From NCBI GenBank assembly GCA_020746995.1, contig JAGPXD010000003.1:2542001-2606000 (forward strand): a stretch of 64,000 nt of DNA, written 5' to 3'. The translations under genes were made by a program, and so were the position numbers. Positions 36,412 through 46,844 of the stretch are shown here, piece by piece. Each line of letters begins with the position of its first letter. The stretch's first letter is position 1. Source of the stretch: Plectosphaerella cucumerina. Lineage: Eukaryota; Ascomycota; Sordariomycetes; Glomerellales; Plectosphaerellaceae. The notes under the pieces are model-generated. The model made no database searches. It worked only from the letters and a program-made list of their open reading frames with translations, and was not told the DNA's origin.

Positions 36412-37238
36412 TTACTTCTTCGTGGCAATAACTGTCATGGAGAGTCAGAAAGGATATGCCGAGAGAGAGGGAGAAACAAAACATACCAGTCGGCACAATG
36501 ATGATGACGAGCAGGATGATGATGCCGATGATCAGGCACATGCGCATCTTCATGTCCTTCCACCACATCTGCTTGCGCACGCGGTTCGCACCGCGGCGGA
36601 AGCCCTGGGCCGACACGGCCAGGTTGTCTGTCTTGTCTTGCAGCGCATCGAGACGCTCGCCACGCTGAGAGACCTTGTTGATGTTCTCCCGCATAACACC
36701 GACGGTGTCATCGATTTGCTACAGAAATGCATGTCAGTAGATGATTCGAAACGAACAGTGTCTTGCCATTGCGGTTGTCTTTCGAGGGATGCCGGTGCTC
36801 TTCGGCGGGTGATGCTGCCTGCTCTGGCGTACAGAGTCTGTCGTCGACGGATGGGGCTGGTCTTTGATGACGATGTCTTGGCGAATGTCCCAGGGGTTGT
36901 TCGGGCAATCAGTCGTACCGTCGTTCCGGCCGTTCTGTCGATGAGACTTCCAATGAAAAAATGACGAGGAGCTTCGTTCTCGAGGGACCAAAGCTGATGC
37001 GTCGAGGAAAGTCGCCAGATGAAAGTCGCTGGCTGGTCGCATGGTGTTGAAGTTGTCGTCGGGCATTCAGAGCACCAGAGCTTCCCCCTCAGGTCGCACC
37101 GTTTGGCAACACGAAGCGCAAATCATGACTTACCGCTTGCAGAGCTTGAGTGCGCTGGTTTCCGCCCGGCTGAGCACCTCCCTGCGCGCCGGCCTGGCCG
37201 CTGGGGATGTAAGGGTCGTAGGGGGCGTCCTCAGGCAT
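36412..37238 (-). CDS. Synaptobrevin/VAMP-like R-SNARE, 118 aa (Snc1/Snc2 type)
   Basis: Three exons, 37238-37134, 36718-36487 and 36431-36412. The last encodes only the end of the membrane anchor (VIATKK). After a short Pro/Gly/Gln-rich N-terminus comes a single R-SNARE coiled coil (about 36-95) with the zero-layer arginine in VSQRGER (Arg54). The juxtamembrane block SAQGFRRGANRVRKQMWWK is nearly invariant in fungal Snc proteins. A C-terminal anchor follows (about 92-116). The protein is the vesicle SNARE for fusion of secretory vesicles with the plasma membrane and for endocytic recycling. The first intron is 415 nt, far longer than other introns here, but the reading frame through it is closed and the join to QIDDTVG gives the expected sequence. 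Length matches the family. Confidence 0.95.
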
Positions 37239-39838
37239 GGTTGTGGTGGTGATGTGCGGGTGGTTCGGAGCTTGCGTGTCGTCTACGAAAGACGGAGTGT
37301 CGGGTTGTCGGAGTAGTCGCGAAGGGGATGCGACCGAGCGATCGAAATGTCGAGTTCGATAAAAGCGAGTGCTTGGTTCTTGCGTGCAACGATACGGCGA
37401 GTTGTGTTGCGGGCGATTGAGATGGTGGATGGGAGGATGAAGGTAGGTTGTAGGAGGGAAGAGGCTGGAAGGGTTGCGAAGGGGTGGTCGGGAATGGATG
37501 TCTGAAGAGGCCAGCCAAGGAAGAGGCGCACGTTGCGCAGCAGCGCCGTCGGGGAAGGGGGCAACCGCCGGGTACGGTTCTGGTTCTGGTTACGGGGCGT
37601 GAGACGGAAGCAGGAGAGGCGAAACCCCAGCTGCCACGGCCAGCAGCCTGCACGGCCGCCGACACGGCGACCACCCCTAAAAATGGGCGGGAGTGGGTCG
37701 ACCGGACCAATCAGGCGAAGCTAAACCGACTGCTCCGAGGCTGGGCGAAGGGTGGCCAGGTGACAGTTGGGAAGGGAACCCCCTGCCACAGTGACACTGG
37801 ATGCTCTTTGTTTGAATTGCCCACCACTCATGAGACAGTTCCTAGTCAGGTCTTTATGCGTTGTTTCCTGCTCAACGAACCCATCGCCACCGGGATGTGC
37901 TGTAAATGAGCTGTTAAGTTGTGATGCTCATTCGTTTAATCTTGCGGTCTTGCGTCCATCACAGGCAGCTGCCGAGAGAAACCCGACCGGGTGGGCGTCC
38001 AGCTCGGGGTGCTGGGCGACAGGGGCCTCGTAGCACCTGACGTAAGACTTCGGCGCAGCCTGGTCCCGCTTTGGAGATGCCTCTTCTGGGCCTGGCTCTG
38101 GCACGTGAGTCGTGCTCATCCAAGCCTCAATGAGGCTGGGGCTTGATTGCCGAGTGGCTGGCGAGGTATAGTCCGTGCCTTCGAACGACTGGGGTGAAGC
38201 AGAGCATCGATGCACGACGTTGCAAAAAGAATGCGATTGCTCTGTTCGGAGACATCCAGCGCAGCAGCCGGTCTGTCATCAACTCGCCTCCGTCCAGCTC
38301 ATCATCGTCCGATGCCTGGCGGGCCTCCTCCCAACTTACCTATCCAAGAGGCACCCAAGTTAAGGTTCCGCCACTGCCGCCATGGATCTTCTCGGCCACC
38401 GCGTCTAGAACCTCAATGTCTCAGCAGATGGTCCCCAGCTCCCGCTTCCCGACGGCAGTCTTGGATGATCTTTGTTTCGAGCTCCGGATCCTCATGGAAG
38501 TAGGGGCTTACCTCCCCATGGTCGGTCCTGTCCTTTGACGCGAGGCCTTCTACAACGCCGAGGTTCACCTTCGCGCAGATGCTCGGCCAAGGCCACTGTT
38601 GCATCTTATTCAGCAGCGAGATGTCATCAAGGTCGGATGAAGCAAGTGCTCCCGCAATACCACGTCCAGGGTCAATCGCCCGGTTGGAAGTTTCCCAGTG
38701 GCCGGACAGCTTGAACACGGCATCGCAGAAACGCCTGGGCGAGCACATTTTCAGTCGCTACCATTTGACCGTCATCCGGATAGAACGGCTTTCTCAAATA
38801 CCCCGAACGAATTACACCTTTCCACATCTCAAGGAAACACAGCAAGCGGTCCGGTCAAACACGCAGCGCTTGCACTTACAGGACCATTTGCGAACATGCC
38901 TCCTGGGCGGTTTGCTTTGGCCATTGAGTTGCGTCGTTGACAAGCTCCTCGTGTTCAGCGGCAACCTAAGTGAGGGAGCTGCCGTCGCTTCCGGCTACTG
39001 AGCGCCGAATTCCCTTCCCCGTACCAGAACCTGGGCGCTTTCTATGCCGCTCGCGGCGGTCTTGAGATTTGCTTGTCAGGCTCATCAGCTCCCATTCCTC
39101 CCCTATCAGCGGGTTTCGCAGTTGCCTGTAGGGAACCTTCGAATCCCATCCCATCCCGATTGCACCCACGAGATCTTCTGCAGCAATAGGCTGGAGTGAC
39201 CAGCTGCCCCGGCGCTCTCGCTCCTGCCCCAACTACATCGCCCGTCATCCCATGTCTCCTTCTCCGGCGTCCAGGAGCGACCAACCATGTAGCTGCACTT
39301 CAGAGCTGAAGGAGGGCGGGGGGAGGGAAAGCGGCGCATTTACACGCCACTATGAACTTTCTTGAAGCTCGCCGGCCCGGAAGGACAGCGCTACTAACAC
39401 CCGGTACCTCGCGTGAGGGTGGCATCTTCAGCGAGCCCGCACAGCAGGCGCCACTCATGGTCACATTTCCATTCTTCTCGTGTCGTCTCGTCATCTACCT
39501 AAACGATCTACAGCTGCCCCGCGGCGCCATGTCGTCTCCTCATTCCCGTCCTTCGCTTCGCTGCAAGTCTGTCCATCTTCCATCTCGTCCACGGCCTTGC
39601 TTGTGCCCTCCTCACTGTCTCTCTGCCTCCCAGTCGTGGCAAATGTTGGTCTCCTCTCGATAGCTCGCAGCTCGCAGCTCGACCGCCCTCGCTGTTTGAC
39701 AGTCTCTCGCTTCTGGCACCTTGCTCGCCATTCTTGACTTCGCCTCGTCTCCCTGGCTATCTGCGCTGCTGGCTCTCTTCTCACAAAGCGCGCGAGACAT
39801 CATTGTCGAAAAATCGACATCCCTCTTCATAACGTAGG
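37239..39838. other. Intergenic, 2.6 kb
   Basis: This contains the divergent promoters of the synaptobrevin and GH76 genes. A minus-strand open stretch at 38413-38748 and its continuation in another frame to 38340 look somewhat protein-like and are listed as a finding, but I do not call a gene. The stretch just before the GH76 start (39480-39780) is pyrimidine-rich, as expected for a fungal 5' leader. Confidence 0.5.
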
Positions 39839-41764
39839 ATGTCGAAAGTCTCAGATGTGCCGCCATGGACCTCCACCAGATGTTTTGCGATGCTGCTGGC
39901 ATTGCTAAGTCGCCTGTCGATGGCGTATGACTTGGACATTACTTCAACCAGTAAGGCATCCTGCTGTCGAATCTGAGGAGCCATAGCTGACCCTCACGCG
40001 AAGATTCCGTCAAGACCATTGCGCGGTCAATGGCAGAAGACCTAATGAATTTCTACAAGGGCGACCAGCCTGGTCAAGTCCCCGGCCTTCTCCCCGACCC
40101 ATACTACTGTACGCCTCAACACCACGCTGGCTCCATCTGCCAATCGCTGACTGTTCCTCGTAGGGTGGGAGGCAGGTGCTCTTATGGGCTCCATGATCGA
40201 TTACTGGTATTACACGGGCGACGACAAGTGGAATGACGTGGTGATCCAGGCTCTGATGCACCAAGTGGGCGAATACAACGCTTACATGCCTGAAAATCAG
40301 ACCCTGACCGAGGGCAACGATGATCAGGGGTTCTGGGGACTCGCCGTCATGTCGGCTGCTGAGCAGAACTTCCCGAATCCCCCGGCGGACCAGCCTCAAT
40401 ATCTCACGCTTGCCCAAGGCGTCTTCAACACGCAAGCCGCGCGATGGGACACGCAGCATTGCAATGGTGGTCTCCGTTGGCAGATCTTCACCTGGAACAA
40501 GGGCTACGATTACAAAAACACCATATCTCAGGGTTGTTTTTTCGCCCTCGCTGCTCGTCTCGCCCTTTACACCGGCAATTCTTCCTATGCGGATTGGGCC
40601 GAGCGTGCCTGGGACTGGACCCGGGCGATCAACTTTATCGACGACCGATACTACGTGTTCGATGGCGCACACATCACCACAAACTGCACCAATAGAGTCC
40701 CCTACCAATGGACATACAACGCCGGAGTCTTCATCAACGGCGCGTCCGCCATGTACAATCTGACGGGCTCAGACTTATGGAAGGAGCGACTCGTTGGACT
40801 CGTCAACGGGTCAGACGTCTTCTTCGTGGGACCAGAACGCAACATCATGCAGGAGGTTGCCTGTGAGACCGTTGAGCTCTGCAACACCGATCAGAAGTCG
40901 TTCAAGGCCTACCTGAGCCGGTGGCTGGCCGCGACAACCAGATGGGCACCGTTTTTGGCTGACCGCATCATGCAAAAGCTGCAGCCCAGTTCCGTGGCCG
41001 CTGCCCAACAATGCACAGGGGGCGACAATGGGCGCATGTGCGGCCTGAAATGGACCGAGAATGGCACATGGGATGGCACGACTGGAGTCGGACAACAGAT
41101 GATGGCCATGCAGATCGTCCTGTCCAACCTCGTCGGACAGTCTCGGGATGCGGTTACGCAACGAAGCGGCGGCACCAGCAAAGGTGACCCTTCGGCGGGA
41201 GGCGAGGAGATGGGCCGGAACGACCCAGACCCACTGGACTTTTCCGAGATCACCGCCGGGAGCATCGCAGGTGCCTCCATTCTTACGGCCCTCCTCCTCA
41301 TCGGCTGGATCACGCTGATTGTGTGGATGTTCATGGATGAGACATCTGAAAAGCCACTCAAACAGCGCTTCTTCGATTTTCGCAGTTCAGTCCTTAATGG
41401 TGGCGGTCTTGTGGCCCTGGTGCGCGAGAAAGGGGACAGTGTCGACGAGAAGGGCAAATCCCCAGAGTCGGTCTCAACAACGGACGAGGAAATGCCAAAA
41501 ACAGGCCTCGATGTAGCCACACCAGCTCCGGTTAGGCAGAAGCAACTGAACAGCCGGCGAGCTCTTGCCACGAATAGCAAGAACAGCTCAGATCGCCGAC
41601 CGACCATCTCAGAGAGAGCCATGAGCGGCGGGAGCGGCAGTGGCATCGGGTCAGAGGCCTCTACCAGCTACGGTCAACCGCCGCCAAATCAAAGACGGCT
41701 CCGGAGAGTCGACAGGAGCAGGAATTTGGGCAGTGGAACGAAGCTGGGCTGCAACATCTACTAG
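39839..41764 (+). CDS. GH76 family endo-alpha-1,6-mannanase-like wall enzyme (Dcw1/Dfg5 type), 605 aa
   Basis: Three exons, 39839-39950, 40004-40108 and 40164-41764, with CTGAC branch points in both introns and consistent phases. A hydrophobic segment near residues 17-28 forms a signal peptide ending before YDLDIT, the usual mature start. The catalytic pair is Asp125-Asp126 in EGNDDQGFWG, and the GH76 blocks CNGGLRWQ and NGYDYKNTISQG-like GYDYKNTISQG are present. Dcw1/Dfg5 enzymes are thought to cleave the GPI glycan and attach mannoproteins to the wall. Instead of ending in a GPI signal, the chain has a transmembrane helix at about 442-464 followed by some 140 cytosolic residues rich in Ser, Lys and Arg. 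The start is the first ATG giving a signal peptide; an internal ATG (residue 18) is an alternative. Confidence 0.94.
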
Positions 41765-43629
41765 GCTAAGTAGACGAAGAATGGCAAGAATGTTGACAAT
41801 GCCCACGCATCGTTCCTAGTATCGAGGTCTTGGGTGGACTGTTTCGACTGGGTAGGTGTTCCACTGCGCAGAAATGATTTTCTGATCAGGTCGATCCTCG
41901 GAGAGAGCCATTAAGGAGACAAGAGTCTTAGATCCGAAAACAACCCAAGTGTCGAAGTGTTGACATCGTGCAATACTGAGGAGGAAGTCGGGTGGACCCG
42001 TTGCTTAGCTGCAGCAGCTGGTTCCAGCCGGCAGGCTCTTAGGCCCCCGCTGCCCCGCTTTTAGTACCGGGGCCCGGAGTGGTGTAGTTGGGTGGCGACC
42101 GCTTGAGGATCAAATTACTAAGCCTGACGCAGCCGATAAAGGAAATGGGAGACTCCGGTAACCCTGGTACTCTTTTTTTTTCCCGCCAAAAAGAAGCAGT
42201 AGGTGTCTGCGGTATGACGGGAACCAAGTTATGCAACTGGAATACCAAGGAAAAGTTGGACCGTCCCATTAGATGCGAAAAACTGACAATCACAAGTAGA
42301 AGGCTGGACGGACCATTCCGAGGCCGAGTACTCCATGTACCCCTGGGCATCCAGCAGAAAAGGGGCTCCCTGACTCTGCCCCAGTTCTAGCTCCCTAACG
42401 AGATCTGGTAGTCCTGCAGAAAGCCGGATTGCGTGAACATCGGAGCAGCTGTCCTCGGCGATGAGGCCCTCTACCCTCCACCGTGATGATCTCGGCCGGG
42501 TTCATCAAGCCTCCCGAGACAGCGCCGGCTCTGGCCCCAAGATGAGCCGCGAGCTCGCCTACGGAAACCTTCAATTATGCGGCAAAACATAGCACCTGGA
42601 TTCTACCCAGGCCGAAACATCACTGGGGCTCGGCTTGATCGCCGAGGGAGAAATTAGCAGAAGTAGGACGAGATCTGCTGGAAGGCGCATGGTGCTACAC
42701 AGAGGCGACCAATTGTCTTACATGCAGCCCGGAGCCGGCTCTGGGGGAACCAATGCCGAGTGTTGACGGGCCAGCGATTCGTCGGCAGTGTGCCGTGTCG
42801 CGGTCCTCGCCTATGGGTGCCACCTCTGTCGACCGTTGGTTGTGAAGCTGTGTCATGGGCGGAGTGCTGTCAGTGACGGCGGGTGCTCGTCAGGTGTGCG
42901 CCGTGACTCGGGCATCTTCGGCCTCGTGGGGTTGGACGGGCCTGATGTGGCATGCTCGAGTGCACTCCGTGATGCCGGCACGGAGAGGACAGCATCGTGA
43001 CTGGCTCTGGATGTCGTGCCGGGCAGGTGCTCGGGGTGTAGAAAGGATGCAAGTGCGAAGGCAGCCTGGTCTCGTGGCAAGGCGACAAGGCGACAAGGCG
43101 ACAAGGTTGGGAGAGAGATCGTGGTTTGAGGGGAAGGTGGGAATTGAGTCAACTGAGCGCTGCAATGGCCTTCTAGAGAGTTTTGACGACAGCGACTACT
43201 TCGTCTCGAAGATGGCACGGGAGTCAGGAAGTCTCGGGCCAGGAAGGTCTCGGGAGCAAATTCACTTGAAGGAAGGAGCCATCCTTTTGGACGGAGAACG
43301 CCCGATCTTTTGGTGAGAAGGTGCGTCCTGACATTCACTACGGTCGTACCTGCCATACCTACCAGCCTGTAACCTGGTACGTGCCTTCCCACCTAGACGT
43401 CCGTCGCTTCCTTTTTGGAAGCCCCCTCAGCCTTTTCCCTTCTGCCCGCCCACCCCGCGATCTTAACCTTCTCCTCACTTCCATCCCCGCCGCTGTTTTG
43501 CTCTCCCCACGATCACAAACGAATCTTTGGTGACGCGGTGGTGTGGTTCAGCCGAAGTGCATCGACAGCTCATCAGCCTGCCCTTTGAACCATCAAACAA
43601 CGTCAGACCACTCCTTCACCATCATCGCC
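41765..43629. other. Intergenic, 1.9 kb
   Basis: Spacer between the GH76 gene and the small membrane-protein gene. It has an 8-bp tandem repeat at 43078-43106 and a pyrimidine-rich leader from about 43400 to 43520 before the next start codon. No gene was recognised. Confidence 0.5.
43078..43106. repeat. 8-bp tandem repeat (caaggcga)
   Basis: Three perfect copies of caaggcga and five bases of a fourth, in non-coding sequence. A simple microsatellite-like array. Confidence 0.85.
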
Positions 43630-44151
43630 ATGTCGTTCTACCACAATGATCCTCGTCCCGACGAGACAATCCCAAAGGCCCATCACGAACTTACTTCGGT
43701 CGAGATTGGCGTCATTGTTGCCACGGTCGCAACCTTCTTCGTTCTCGTCATCACAGTCTTCGTCTATCGGAACCGAAAGGCCAAGAAGGCCCTGGCCAGG
43801 CAGCAGGCCGACACTGAGCTCGGCCAGTTCAACTCGGAGGACAAAGATGATCCTTCCAGACCTGGAACACTTCCATCAAAACGGGACAGCGATCTGCCCG
43901 AACCCCCTTCGCCCACTGAACCCAAGCCGACGAGGCAGTCAGAGAGCAAGCCCCGCTCTCAGTTCTTCTACACGCCTCGCATGTTCCTCAAGTCCGACCG
44001 TGAGCCTTCCTCCACCGCGGCTATCGTTTCGAGTGCTGACCTTCCATTCCAGGCGATGCCTCTGTCCTCCCCACGGTCAATAAGGCCAGGCAAGGCTAGG
44101 CAGGCGCGACGGAAGGTCTTCGGCAACATGGCCATGGTTCAAGGCCCATGA
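43630..44151 (+). CDS. Small single-pass membrane protein of unknown function, 173 aa
   Basis: One exon, with the start codon in a good context (GCCATGTC). The frame is open a little further upstream, but only this ATG has a favourable context. Residues 1-24 are polar, a clear hydrophobic helix spans about 25-46 (IGVIVATVATFFVLVITVFVY), then a basic stop-transfer block RNRKAKK and a Ser/Pro-rich, probably disordered tail. There is no signal peptide, so the likely topology is N-terminus out and tail in the cytosol. The basic C-terminus (RPGKARQARRKVFG) is unusual. I do not recognise a family. Its pyrimidine-rich leader and isolated position support a real gene; no function can be assigned. Confidence 0.7.
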   Translation: MSFYHNDPRPDETIPKAHHELTSVEIGVIVATVATFFVLVITVFVYRNRKAKKALARQQADTELGQFNSEDKDDPSRPGTLPSKRDSDLPEPPSPTEPKPTRQSESKPRSQFFYTPRMFLKSDREPSSTAAIVSSADLPFQAMPLSSPRSIRPGKARQARRKVFGNMAMVQGP

Positions 44152-44572
44152 CCCGCTCGATCTTGCCGACAAAGTACGGGCAATCTGAGCTCACAAGGAG
44201 AATATGGAGTTATCACGCGAGTTGATTGGGACAAAGCACAACTTGGGAGCCAGGAGTTTCATCGGCATGTGCTGTTGGGACTTGGCAGGGGATGATCAGC
44301 CGGCCAGGAGGCACTTCTTTTTTGGTGCTGGGTATTATTGAAGTTGATGGGAAAGGTCCGTTTGGTCGCCTTTGGTAGCTTTGTTCTTTTCGTGCCGGTG
44401 GCATTGGTGCCCTGGTGATGCAGCAGGGCGGACGGATCTGGAGGCAAGGTTTTTGATGAAGCACCCACGAGATACAGCAAGGAGACTCTCGTTCAATGTA
44501 TCCTACAGTAAATCCACCGTGATACAGTCGACTACGGATGTAATGTACAGGGAGCTTTCGGGAGCATCCATA
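44152..44572. other. Convergent 3' spacer, 421 bp
   Basis: This holds the 3' UTRs of the small membrane-protein gene and of the DUF1295-type gene. No other feature was seen. Confidence 0.5.
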
Positions 44573-46004
44573 CTAGTAAAGCCAGGTTCGGACGCCACGC
44601 TCAAGGAGCACACCGCCAACTCCGGCAGCAATACAAGCCCAAGACCACTCATTCTTGAACTCTTCCAGGGCAGGCCAGAAGCTGTTCTTGTCCTGCTTGA
44701 ACTCCTGGAACTGCTGGTTCTTACTGGGAGTGTGCTGGTAGCGTTCCTCCTGAGAGGCCTCATTCTCCTTGTCGCCACCGATGTAGCGGAGGAAGGCGTA
44801 GTTCAAGGCAGGGCCGAGAAGGACAATAGGGTGTGCAATGCCTGATCCGAGAAGGAGGAGGGGGAACGAGGCGTGAATGAGGGCATCGCCCAGGTAGCTG
44901 TTTTGTGTTAGTGTTTGAAGAATGTAGGTGAAGACAGAAGACTCACTTGGGGTGCCTGACGATGCTCCAGACGCCTTGGCGGTTGACGCTTGCACCGCGC
45001 TGCTCCTTGTGGGCCGCGAGCTGAGTATCGGCGAGGACCTCAAGGGCGAAGCCGGCAGAGAAGAGGAAGACGGCGGCATCATGGAAAGCAGAGTTGTACC
45101 CTGTCAACACGGACGAAGTGGCACTCTCCAGGGTGGCGCGGAAGGGGAATGTGAAGGGCAGCGAGATGAGGGTCTGAGCGATGGCCTCGGGGATGAACAT
45201 GCCCAGGAGGGATTTGTTCCAGAAGTTGGGGTCCTTCTTCGCGGCATCGTAGCGGGGGTCATCGCGGCCGCGCTGGGTGCTCCGGGTGGCGATGCGGTAG
45301 AACAGACGGAGACCCCAGGCCGACACGCCGCCGAGCAGAAGCTTCTCGGTGTAGTTGAGGCTCGACCAGGCTTCGGGGAGAGAAAGGCCGTCGTTGATCA
45401 CGCGGCTGCCGATGGCGCTCCACCACGCGTTGAGGGTCAGGCCCGTAGGCCACAGCCAGTCCTTGACCTCGACCCTGTCGGTGTAGCGGGCGACGCCGTA
45501 GGCTACGGCTGAAAGACCCGCGTGGAAACCGAATGAGGGGAGCACGGCTGACTGCAGGAGGCCGACGGCGGTGGCGTTGACGGGGTTGGTGGGACGGGCA
45601 CCGAAGTGCGAGCCCAGCCTGTCTTGCTCTGCGCCGGAGCCGCGGGGGAGTCGACGGTTGATCTTCTCGAGGGAGAGCGAGTGGCCGCCGAACCAGCCCT
45701 CATAGCGATCCTGCTCTGCGCCAGACGTCCTTGGCAACTTGTCCGCGATGTCACTCGCAGACGGGAGCTTGCCGCTGAAATGGGCGCCGTAGCGATCCTG
45801 CTCGGCGCCCGATGTCTTGGGAAGCTTGTCGGCAATGTCGCTGGCCGAGGGAAGCTTGTCGCTGACGGAGGGGAGCTTCTCGCTGAAGTGGGCTGCGTAG
45901 CGGTCCTGCTCGGCGCCGGAGCCGCCGGCCTTCAGCACGTTCGGGGTGTCGTTGCCGAACGCGGGGGTTTTGGTCCCGTACCAGGTGCGTTGTTGGTCTG
46001 CCAT
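44573..46004 (-). CDS. DUF1295-type membrane reductase-like protein with N-terminal repeats, 460 aa
   Basis: Two exons, 46004-44947 and 44897-44573, with a 49-nt intron. The C-terminal half is a multi-pass membrane domain. Its end (LEVLADTQLAAHK, then WSIVRHPNYLGD, then a final helix) is the pattern of the DUF1295 / steroid 5-alpha-reductase-like superfamily, in which the Arg-His-Pro-Asn motif helps bind NADPH. The splice falls inside that Asn codon and restores RHPNYLG, which supports the intron. The first ~135 residues are soluble and contain four copies of SGAEQDR (at 29, 65, 94 and 123), three of them followed by a 20-30 residue unit with LPSASDIADKLP. No characterised substrate is known to me for fungal members. 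It probably acts in the ER or mitochondrial membrane. Confidence 0.86.
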
Positions 46005-46844
46005 GATGAATTATTTAGGGAATGGCAGAAAACATGTTGAGGGAGGGGACGGGAACTGGCGGGCAAGTTTAACCTTTAACCAGCGCGTAGGTACTAGCTG
46101 TCCGGAGCTCTGTCATTGCTCTCCGGCGGTCACGTCGTCATGATCTCATAGTTGCCCGCTATCCTTGAGGCGTCCAGGGGCAACGCCCACTGTGCCCTGG
46201 AAGCCCGAGACTGTTTGCGGGCAACAGCGATCAGAGCTCTCAGGCTCCCAATGCGATTTGATGTCTGCCCATGTTACTTAATCTTGTCGGTCAAAAAGAG
46301 CCCGCTCGGATTGATTATGCCATTCTGCTTCTCGTTCCCTGGTGAAATCGAGATGGCATGTTTTGGATGCTGTCATTGCCCCTCACAAGCGATGATCGCC
46401 GGGCAAGCTTCGGGGGACGGGGTGATGTCCGACTTGCCTATCAAATGCCTACATAGGCTGGCTAGGCTACGGGCATCTAGCGCGCTTCTTCTGGCATCGT
46501 GATTGCCAAGGCATGGGGATTGACATGTGCAAGACACGACTGATGCTCCAGCGTCATAAGGCATGGCGCTTCTGTAAACACAATTGAGCGCCCACGTGAA
46601 ATCGGTCAAGCGACAGTCTTTGCCTACTTCAATTCATAAGCGCTCGTGTTTTTATTCGTCCACGCCTAGATGCAAGAAATCTGCTAGGTCGACGACAACC
46701 CGCCTCGAGGGACCCCAATACTGATGTCCCTCGCCCAAACTCCGACCAAGGCGGTCCTGTATGAAACCCGCCCTTACTCATTGAAACAAGAAAACCTACA
46801 AAGACAAGGAGGCCGTGACAATCATATATACAAGCGTTAAATCA
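46005..46844. other. Intergenic, 840 bp
   Basis: Between two minus-strand genes. It holds the promoter of the DUF1295-type gene and the 3' UTR of ATG29. No further feature was recognised. Confidence 0.5.

Noticed and set aside
42084..42100. GTAGTTGGGTGGCGACC resembles the 3' internal control region of fungal 5S rRNA
   Set aside because: The flanking 100 bases do not match 5S rRNA or fold like it, so a chance match or very decayed copy is more likely.
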